DNA of 11,668 nt from JALYUA01 sp038253555 (GTDB lineage: Bacteria > Acidobacteriota > Thermoanaerobaculia > UBA5066 > Gp7-AA6), in contig JBBSGZ010000118.1 in the NCBI GenBank assembly GCA_038253555.1, positions 1-11,668 on the forward strand. Direction: 5' to 3'. Shown one piece after another: positions 7,117 through 11,668 of the stretch (positions are counted from its first letter, which is position 1; every line of letters begins with the position of its first letter). Both the position numbers and the translations under genes were made by a program. The notes under the pieces are model-generated. The model had not been told where the DNA came from. It saw only the letters and a program-made list of their open reading frames with translations, and searched no databases.

Positions 7117-7148
7117 CCGGAAGATTTCCGGAATCCGGTTGTTACTAT
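7117..7148 (+). promoter_or_regulatory. Candidate ketosynthase promoter and operator
   Basis: TACTAT (7143-7148) sits exactly 6 nt before the ATG at 7155, as expected of a leaderless promoter. Just upstream is the inverted repeat CCGGAA-GAT-TTCCGG (7117-7131), which continues into AATCCGG and would cover the -35 area. This could be an operator for a dimeric regulator. Found by eye, with no regulator gene nearby to match it. Confidence 0.4.
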
Positions 7149-7154
7149 CGCGGC

Positions 7155-8405
7155 ATGTCCGTGCGCCGCGTCGCCATCACGGGGATCGGGTGCCTGTCCC
7201 CCAACGGGAACGGGCGGGAAGACTATGCGCGCGGCCTCAGGCAGGGGCGAAGCGGCGTCGGACGCATCTCGCTTTTCGACCCCGAGGGTCTCCCGGCGAC
7301 CATCGCGGGCGAGGTGAAGGGGCTCGATCCCTCCGCCTGGGTCGGCGCCAAAGACATAAGACACGTCTCCCGCGCCGTTCCCATGGCGATCGCCGCGGCG
7401 TCCGAGGCCCTCGAGGACGCGGGGATCGACGCTCGCGCGCTGACGCTTCCCGAACGCCGCGAGATGGGCGTGGTTCTCGGCACCGGCGGCGGCCCGATCG
7501 AGTTCTCGGAGCGCATGTACCACCTCTATTACACGAACCAGGTCAGGAAAGCCTCGGTCTACTCCATTCCATCGGGGACCATTGGCACCCTCTCGTCCGA
7601 GCTCTCGATGCACTTTGGCCTGCGAGGTCCGTCCCACGTCCTCTCGACCGGGTGCGCGTCTTCCACGGACGCGCTCGGCCAGGCCTTTCGCGCGATCAAG
7701 TTCGCAACGGCCGACGTGTTTCTCACGGGCGGCGTGGACGCCACGGTGGTTCGAGGAATCATGGAGGGTTTCGCGATGATGCGAATCCTGTCCACCGCGC
7801 GGGAGGGCGAACCCGCGCGCGCGTCCCGTCCGTTCTCCGCGGACCGGGACGGATTCGTGCTCGCCGAGGGCTCCTGGATGTTCGTCCTGGAAGAGCTGGA
7901 GCGGGCGCGCGCCAGAGGGGCGCGCGTGTACGGAGAGATCCGCGGCTACGGGGCCACGTGCGACGCGCATCACCGGGTGCGGCTCGACGAGTCGGGTGAG
8001 GAGCCGGCGCGCGCGATGACTCTGGCGCTCCGCGAGGCGGAGCTGCCGCCGGAGGCGATCGGTTACCTGGCGTACCACGGGACCTCGACGGAGTTGAACG
8101 ATCGGGTGGAGACCCGCGCGGTCCGCCTCGCCTTCGGCAACGCCGCGACGAAACTACCGGGCTCCTCGATCAAGTCGATGATCGGCCATCCTCAGGGCGC
8201 GTGCGGCGCGGCGGGTGTCGCCGCCACCCTCCTCGGGATGCGCGACGGATTTCTCCCTCCCACCATCAATCTCGACGAGGCCGATCCGGAGTGCGACCTC
8301 GACTACGTCGCGAACACGGCGCGTTCCGCCTCCGTCGAACACGCGCTCTGCAACTGCATCGGCTTCGGTTCGAAGAACAGCGCTCTCGTCGTCAGCCGCG
8401 TGTGA
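7155..8405 (+). CDS. FabF/KS-alpha-like beta-ketoacyl-ACP synthase
   Basis: 416 residues, the usual size of a KAS II or type II polyketide KS-alpha. These enzymes extend an acyl chain with malonyl-ACP by decarboxylative condensation. The Cys-His-His triad is intact: Cys167 in STGCASSTDALGQ, His308 in YHGTSTELND, and His345 in SSIKSMIGHPQGACG with Lys340. PPTINLDEADPECDLDYV (368-385) and the glycine-rich end GFGSKN (403-408) also match. STGC-x-S around the Cys and DPECDLDYV recall KS-alpha as much as housekeeping FabF (which usually has GFGGTN at the end), so a secondary-metabolic role is likely. No ACP, ketoreductase, chain-length factor or malonyltransferase is adjacent, which would be expected for the main fatty-acid operon. 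Start at ATG 7155, with no Shine-Dalgarno site. A methyltransferase and an FAD oxidoreductase follow on the same strand. Confidence 0.92.
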   Translation: MSVRRVAITGIGCLSPNGNGREDYARGLRQGRSGVGRISLFDPEGLPATIAGEVKGLDPSAWVGAKDIRHVSRAVPMAIAAASEALEDAGIDARALTLPERREMGVVLGTGGGPIEFSERMYHLYYTNQVRKASVYSIPSGTIGTLSSELSMHFGLRGPSHVLSTGCASSTDALGQAFRAIKFATADVFLTGGVDATVVRGIMEGFAMMRILSTAREGEPARASRPFSADRDGFVLAEGSWMFVLEELERARARGARVYGEIRGYGATCDAHHRVRLDESGEEPARAMTLALREAELPPEAIGYLAYHGTSTELNDRVETRAVRLAFGNAATKLPGSSIKSMIGHPQGACGAAGVAATLLGMRDGFLPPTINLDEADPECDLDYVANTARSASVEHALCNCIGFGSKNSALVVSRV

Positions 8406-8573
8406 TCCGTCGCTCGCTCTCTCGCTCCCTCCCGCGACGAGCTTGATGTCCGGCCCTCCTGAAGCGATGGACGGCGAGCCGGAGCCAACGGACTCCCTTC
8501 CGCCCGAGGGAGGTGGCGTGATCCGCCGCACGGGCGAATGCGCTTCGCCTGCCTGCGGGACCCCTCACTTGAG

Positions 8574-8599
8574 CCCTCTCCCCGAGCGCGGGGCGAGGG
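8574..8599. repeat. Symmetric 11-bp hairpin, REP/BIME-like
   Basis: CCCTC-t-CCCCG, loop AGCG, CGGGG-c-GAGGG: ten Watson-Crick pairs with one symmetric T/C mismatch. The context CCCTCACTTGAGCCCTCTCCCC resembles the CCCTCTCCCC-type palindromes scattered through many GC-rich bacterial genomes, so this may be one copy of an interspersed repeat. There is no T tract, so an intrinsic terminator is unlikely. Confidence 0.55.
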
Positions 8600-8602
8600 A
8601 GC

Positions 8603-8661
8603 GGAGCTGCGCCTCCACCACGAGGGCCGGTGGCTTCGCCGCGCACGGCGAAGGCAGCTCC
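8603..8661 (+). other. Possible three-way-junction RNA or DNA structure
   Basis: Outer stem GGAGCTGC (8603-8610) with GCAGCTCC (8654-8661). Inside it are hairpin 1, CCACC (8615-8619)/GGTGG (8629-8633), and hairpin 2, CTTCGCCG (8634-8641)/CGGCGAAG (8646-8653) with loop CGCA. Hairpin 2 abuts both hairpin 1 and the outer stem with no unpaired base, which favours stacking. All three stems are perfect. It ends 10 nt before the GGAGG of the methyltransferase, so in RNA it could affect translation or protect the mRNA end; in DNA it could belong to a palindromic repeat. Confidence 0.5.
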
Positions 8662-8671
8662 CGCAGTGAGC

Positions 8672-8676
8672 GGAGG
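8672..8676 (+). promoter_or_regulatory. Ribosome binding site of the methyltransferase gene
   Basis: GGAGG lies 5 nt before the GTG at 8682. It is one of the few strong Shine-Dalgarno sites in this window, and it decides the GTG start. Confidence 0.7.
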
Positions 8677-8681
8677 CGACG

Positions 8682-9383
8682 GTGAGCCTCCTCGTCCCCC
8701 CGCGCCGGCCCGCCCGCGAAATCCTGGACGATGTCGCGCTTCCGGCCGACGACATGGCGCGTTCGCTGCGCGATCTCGACCTCGTCAACCGGAAGTGGGG
8801 AGGCTCGAAGGCGCTCGAGACGCACCTTCTTTCGCGGATGGCGGTAACGGGGGCAGAGAAAATCGTGGTGCTCGACGTGGGCGCGGGTTCCGGCGCGGTG
8901 GCACGCGCGCTCGCGGATCGGCTCACGCGGGGAGGCCATCGCGCCACGGTCGTCGCGGTCGACCTCCAGTGGAGGCACCTCGCCGCGGGACGGGCGTCGC
9001 AGGGCCGGGACGCGCCCGCCCTCGCCGCCGACGCATTTTCGCTGCCGCTTTCGACCGGCGGGGCGGACTGGGTGGTGTCCACACTCGTGTTTCACCACTT
9101 CTCGCCGGAGGAGAACCGGGTTCTGATCCGGGAGTTCTCCCGGGTCTCGCGCCGGGGGTTCGCGCTTCTGGACCTGCGACGTCACCTTTTTCCCTGGATC
9201 TTCGTGTCGATCGCCGGTCGGATCGTGTTCCAGAGCCGCGTTTCGCTGCTCGACGGCCAGGCGTCCGTGCTCCAGGCGTACACGGTCGAAGAAGCCCGCG
9301 AGATCGCGCGGACCGCGGTTTCGGGATCGCGGGTGGAGCCCGTCTTTCCCTATCGGATGCTGATCTCGGGACCGGGGGCGTGA
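8682..9383 (+). CDS. Class I SAM-dependent methyltransferase
   Basis: 233 residues. Motif I VLDVGAGSG (63-71), acidic ribose-binding Asp94 in VAVDLQWRHL, ADAFSLPL (116-123) and VVSTLVFHHF (131-140) give a Rossmann-fold class I methyltransferase. The N-terminal part with MARSLRDLDLVNRKWGG (25-41) resembles methyltransferases encoded beside type III polyketide synthases and FAD oxidoreductases in several bacteria; that is memory of family context, not a search. A polyketide, phenol or quinone-like substrate is plausible. No signal peptide is seen, though residues 168-185 (HLFPWIFVSIAGRIVFQS) are hydrophobic and might touch the membrane. Start GTG 8682 with GGAGG at 5 nt. The stop overlaps the next start as GTGA, so the pair is translationally coupled. 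Confidence 0.88.
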   Translation: MSLLVPPRRPAREILDDVALPADDMARSLRDLDLVNRKWGGSKALETHLLSRMAVTGAEKIVVLDVGAGSGAVARALADRLTRGGHRATVVAVDLQWRHLAAGRASQGRDAPALAADAFSLPLSTGGADWVVSTLVFHHFSPEENRVLIREFSRVSRRGFALLDLRRHLFPWIFVSIAGRIVFQSRVSLLDGQASVLQAYTVEEAREIARTAVSGSRVEPVFPYRMLISGPGA

Positions 9384-10555
9384 CGGCGTGGGACGCGATC
9401 GTCATCGGCGCCGGACCGGCCGGTTCCGCGGCGGCGACGGTCCTCTCCGCCGCGGGGCGGCGGGTCCTGCTGCTCGAAAAGGACCGATTCCCGAGAGCGA
9501 AGGTGTGCGGAGAATTTCTCTCCGGCGACGCGCTCGCTTCGATCGAGCGTCTCGGGGCGCGGGAAGCGCTCGAGGCCTTCCGGCCGGAACGGATCGAGGC
9601 GGGATCGGTGCACCCCGCCCGGGGAAGCGCCGTCCACTTCGGGCTGCCGTCGGCGGCTCTCGGCATCTCGCGGTTCCGGCTCGACGACCTGCTCGCGAAC
9701 CGCGCGCGGGAGGCAGGCGCGGAGGCGCGCTTTTCCAGCCGCGTCGTTTCGACGGCGGGATCCCCGGAACACGGGTTCTCTGTGACATTCGTCTCCGACG
9801 GCGTTGCCGAAACGGCGGAGGCCCGCGCGCTGGTGGGCGCTTGGGGCCGCTGGGACGCGCTCGACCGGCGGCTCGACCGGCGCTTTCTCGAGCGCTCCCG
9901 TTTCTTCGGCTGGAGCCGGGACTACCAGGGGGATACCTCCGCTCTCGAGGGAAGCGTCCGGCTTTATCTCTTTCCCGGAGGGTACTGCGGCCTTTCTCGC
10001 GTCGAAGGCGGCGAGGTGAATCTCGCCGGTGTCCTCTCGGAAGCGGAGAGGCGAAGGATTGGCGGCGGCTGGGAAGACGTCCTCGAGAGAGCGCGGGAGG
10101 GAAATCACGCGCTCGACCTGGCTCTCCGGCCCATGCGCCCCGGCCCGCGAGGATTTCTGGGTACGGTGCCGGCGGTCTTCACCGCGAAACCGGCGACCGA
10201 AAACGGAATCCTGATGGCGGGTGACGCGGCCGGCGTCATCGACCCATTTTCGGGCCAGGGGCAGGCCGCCGCTCTCGCCACCGGAATCCTCGCCGCGGAG
10301 ACGGTTCTGGCGCTCCTGGACGGAGGGCTCGAGGCCGGCAGCTACCTCGCCGCATACGAGAGCGCCTGGCGCCGCCGGTTCTCGAGCCGGTTCGTGTGGA
10401 GTGCGGCGCTGCGGCTTCTGATGCTCGGCGGCGCGCTCGGCCGGCTCGCGGGCTCGCTCGCGGGGGAAAGGACGGTCCGATTCGCGATCCGCAGACTGTG
10501 GGGAAAGCCCGAAAGCTCGGAAACGAAGCCCGAGAGCGGAAGTCCGATCAGCTGA
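9380..10555 (+). CDS. FAD-dependent oxidoreductase (geranylgeranyl reductase/aromatic hydroxylase-like)
   Basis: 391 residues. The N-terminal dinucleotide fold VIGAGPAG (8-15) ends with LLEK (31-34). KVCGE (41-45) is typical of geranylgeranyl reductase-like flavoproteins, and FAD contact GDAAGVIDPFSGQG (281-294) is intact. This group reduces isoprenoid double bonds or oxidises aromatic and polyketide substrates using FAD and NAD(P)H. The GTG start at 9380 overlaps the methyltransferase stop (GTGA). The reading frame stays open upstream to 8630, but that part is antisense-like low complexity and was rejected. Residues 337-360 are hydrophobic (RFVWSAALRLLMLGGALGRLAG) and may anchor it to the membrane, fitting a lipid-like substrate. 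The tail (376-391) is Ser/Glu/Lys-rich. It ends inside the palindrome TCAGCTGA, overlapping the convergent LolA-like gene by 8 bp. Confidence 0.9.
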   Translation: MTAWDAIVIGAGPAGSAAATVLSAAGRRVLLLEKDRFPRAKVCGEFLSGDALASIERLGAREALEAFRPERIEAGSVHPARGSAVHFGLPSAALGISRFRLDDLLANRAREAGAEARFSSRVVSTAGSPEHGFSVTFVSDGVAETAEARALVGAWGRWDALDRRLDRRFLERSRFFGWSRDYQGDTSALEGSVRLYLFPGGYCGLSRVEGGEVNLAGVLSEAERRRIGGGWEDVLERAREGNHALDLALRPMRPGPRGFLGTVPAVFTAKPATENGILMAGDAAGVIDPFSGQGQAAALATGILAAETVLALLDGGLEAGSYLAAYESAWRRRFSSRFVWSAALRLLMLGGALGRLAGSLAGERTVRFAIRRLWGKPESSETKPESGSPIS

Positions 10556-11294
10556 ACCCGAGTGCACCCTCGGGGGTAAAGAGGCTGTCGGGGAGGCGGG
10601 CGGGCTTGTAGTCCCGGTACTCCAGACGCGTCACCGTGTTCGCGTCCCGCGCCAGAAGGTCCCGAATGTCCATCTCGGAGACGATGGTTTTTCCCTGCGA
10701 ATTTCGAAACTTCATAAAAGCGACTTCCTTCGCCTCCTTGCCGGAGGGGAGGAGGAAGAGGACTTTCGCGGGCAGCCGGGCCGCCTCGTCGTACCAGAGC
10801 ACGACCCTCGGATAGGCCGCTTTCGGAGACTTCGCCTGAAGGTCCAGAACGCGGCACGCGCGGCCGTTGACGACTTCTGTTCCGGCGCGGACGGCCGCCC
10901 GAAAGTCCTCCGCGAAGCGCAACCGCGCCACGTCGCCCATGGAAGCGCCCCCCAGAAGCCGCTGGTTTGCGGTAATCGGCAGCGGATTCGTCGCGCCGGG
11001 AACGAGGAGCCACATCCGATCCCCGGACGTTAGAATCTTGCGGCCGCCGTTCTTGCCCCCCCGGAAAATGATGAGGCCGCGGTCCCGTCCCTTCGTGTAG
11101 ATATCGAAGTCCGCGCTGCCCTGGGGCGCGCCATGGACGATCTGAGTGGCGCGCGCGGTGATCACGGCCTCCTCGAAGGCGTTGCGCGTCGCGTCGATCG
11201 CCTCGAGCCACGACTGCACCTGCGCCGGCGTCTCCCCACGCGCCGCCGCCGCGGCGAGCAGCAAGAAGGCAAACGCGGCGCGGAAAGCTCTCAT
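10548..11294 (-). CDS. Outer membrane lipoprotein-sorting (LolA-like, TP0789-type) protein
   Basis: 248 residues from the ATG at 11294. A Sec signal (MRAFRAAFAFLLLAAAAARG, cut near 19-20) sends it to the periplasm. The body fits the LolA-like TP0789 family: ADFDIYTKGRDRGLIIFRGG (61-80), GGRKILTSGDRMWLLVPG (83-100), NPLPITANQRLLGGASMGD (103-121), RVLDLQAKSPKAAYPRVVLW (148-167) and TRLEYRDYKPARLPDSLFTP (222-241). Such proteins have an open barrel thought to carry lipids or lipid-linked molecules, and are often encoded beside RND/MMPL exporters or ketosynthase clusters; here only the ketosynthase side is visible. A GTG at 11303 would add three residues. No Shine-Dalgarno site is evident. The next ~100 bp upstream are heptamer repeats, then the terminal-repeat element, so its promoter must lie in that short space or come from the element. 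Confidence 0.85.
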   Translation of the reverse strand: MRAFRAAFAFLLLAAAAARGETPAQVQSWLEAIDATRNAFEEAVITARATQIVHGAPQGSADFDIYTKGRDRGLIIFRGGKNGGRKILTSGDRMWLLVPGATNPLPITANQRLLGGASMGDVARLRFAEDFRAAVRAGTEVVNGRACRVLDLQAKSPKAAYPRVVLWYDEAARLPAKVLFLLPSGKEAKEVAFMKFRNSQGKTIVSEMDIRDLLARDANTVTRLEYRDYKPARLPDSLFTPEGALGFS

Positions 11295-11350
11295 GGAGTT
11301 CACAACGCAATCGCGACTAAGACTCTTCCGAAGAATGCCATCCCGACGCC

Positions 11351-11403
11351 GCCCTTCGCCTTTCGCCTTCGCCCCACGCCGCGCGCCCAGCGCCCAGCGC
11401 CTA
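11351..11403. repeat. Heptamer-type repeats next to the terminal-repeat element
   Basis: CTTCGCC (11354-11360), TTTCGCC (11361-11367) and TTCGCC (11368-11373) are followed by GCGCCCA (11383-11389), GCGCCCA (11390-11396) and GCGCCTA (11397-11403). The last copy runs into the CTAG end of the element. The first unit is the reverse complement of the heptamer upstream of galU. Confidence 0.5.
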
Positions 11404-11667
11404 GCAGGCTGCTGAAAAATGGATGCGGGCGTCGTTTCTGGCCTTTTGCAGATTGCGATGAAGATGGAGTTGAGTTGAAGCGAAACTTTTCATTGTGAGG
11501 ATGAGGGGGCAAAGGCCAGCCACCGCAAGCGGTTGCGGCGGCGCGGGGCCGTCTGCGGCGTCGCCGCTCCTCCCCGATGCAGCCGCATCGCCTTCGTCGC
11601 GGCTCCTTGCATCCGGCTGCGCGGCGCTCGCAACGCCGCCTCACACCCTTTTTCAGCAGCCTGCTAG
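11401..11667. mobile_element. 267-bp MITE-like element with perfect 19-bp terminal inverted repeats
   Basis: CTAGCAGGCTGCTGAAAAA (11401-11419) is repeated exactly, inverted, at 11649-11667. If the outer CTAG at each end (11401-11404 and 11664-11667) is a duplicated palindromic target, the repeats proper are 15 bp, CAGGCTGCTGAAAAA; a TA duplication is also possible. The inside holds no transposase and no credible gene. It has hairpins CCGCAA-GCGG-TTGCGG (11523-11538), GATGC-AGCC-GCATC (11576-11589) and GCGGCG (11621-11626)/CGCCGC (11634-11639), plus a more AT-rich stretch near 11450-11505. A non-autonomous transposable element moved by a transposase elsewhere is the simplest reading. The family is not assigned. 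The window ends one base past the right repeat, so the outer flank cannot be checked. Confidence 0.75.
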
Positions 11668-11668
11668 A

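Larger units (their letters stand above)
8406..8681 (+). other. Non-coding gap with a chain of hairpins
   Basis: This 276-bp stretch between the ketosynthase and the methyltransferase holds no credible gene on either strand; reading frames across it are low-complexity Arg/Ser/Pro or antisense shadows. It contains a run of inverted repeats: CGTCGC (8407-8412)/GCGACG around a C/T-rich loop, CTCCCT (8493-8498)/AGGGAG (8507-8512), GGCGAA (8533-8538)/TTCGCC (8544-8549), then the stronger elements at 8574-8599 and 8603-8661. No small ACP gene is hidden here. Confidence 0.6.

Noticed and set aside
8406..8681. A hidden acyl carrier protein gene in the gap after the ketosynthase
   Set aside because: No frame on either strand gives the D-S-L phosphopantetheine motif or a credible small protein.
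8630..9379. In-frame upstream extension of the FAD oxidoreductase
   Set aside because: The extra 250 residues are Arg/Gly/Pro-rich, lie over the methyltransferase in another frame, and precede the natural GxGxxG start of the flavoprotein.
9350..10567. Long open frame on the minus strand opposite the FAD oxidoreductase
   Set aside because: It is antisense to a gene with clear flavoprotein motifs, is Arg/Glu-rich with no recognisable domain, and is typical of long shadow frames in GC-rich DNA.
11450..11480. Relation between AGTTGAG inside the element and the CTCAACT repeats upstream of galU
   Set aside because: It is a single short reverse-complement match, too short to separate from chance.
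11300..11644. A 114-residue minus-strand frame across the terminal-repeat element as a transposase fragment
   Set aside because: It is Arg-rich with no DDE or HTH signature and crosses the left boundary of the element.

Overview
The window is GC-rich DNA from a bacterium that I cannot place firmly. The mix of genes would fit an Acidobacteriota-like or other GC-rich soil or sediment lineage: a DUF4388/PATAN-type protein next to an FmdB zinc-ribbon protein with a Lys/Ser/Glu tail, a lone XdhC, a secreted Asp-box propeller, and a TP0789/LolA-like periplasmic protein beside a ketosynthase cluster. GTG and TTG starts are common and strong Shine-Dalgarno sites are rare. Two genes (moeA and the ketosynthase) have a -10-like hexamer exactly 6 nt before the start codon, which suggests leaderless transcripts. 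This placement is inference.

Layout. Minus strand, 134-2796: xdhC, then a secreted Asp-box beta-propeller protein started by TTG in a TTGA overlap, with a probable intrinsic terminator at 15-50. Plus strand, 2934-3806: galU, preceded by heptanucleotide repeats. Minus strand, 5015-3814: a DUF4388 protein, then an FmdB-type zinc-ribbon protein, converging on galU with a 7-bp gap. Plus strand, 5099-7071: moeA and an alpha/beta hydrolase in an ATGA overlap. Plus strand, 7155-10555: a FabF/KS-alpha-like ketosynthase, a 276-bp non-coding stretch full of hairpins, a SAM methyltransferase, and an FAD-dependent oxidoreductase joined to it by a GTGA overlap. Minus strand, 11294-10548: an outer-membrane lipoprotein-sorting (LolA-like) protein whose stop codon lies inside the same 8-bp palindrome as the oxidoreductase stop. 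The right edge, 11401-11667, is a compact element with perfect 19-bp terminal inverted repeats and no transposase (MITE-like).

How they may work together. XdhC and MoeA both serve molybdenum-cofactor enzymes, but no molybdoenzyme subunit lies in the window. GalU makes UDP-glucose for envelope sugars. Ketosynthase, methyltransferase and FAD oxidoreductase, with the LolA-like protein alongside, look like part of a lipid or polyketide pathway whose product may go to the envelope. No acyl carrier protein, ketoreductase or exporter is visible here.

The most interesting non-coding features are the terminal-repeat element, the hairpin chain with a possible three-way junction before the methyltransferase, and a shared heptamer (GGCGAAG/CTTCGCC) found in three separate intergenic regions.
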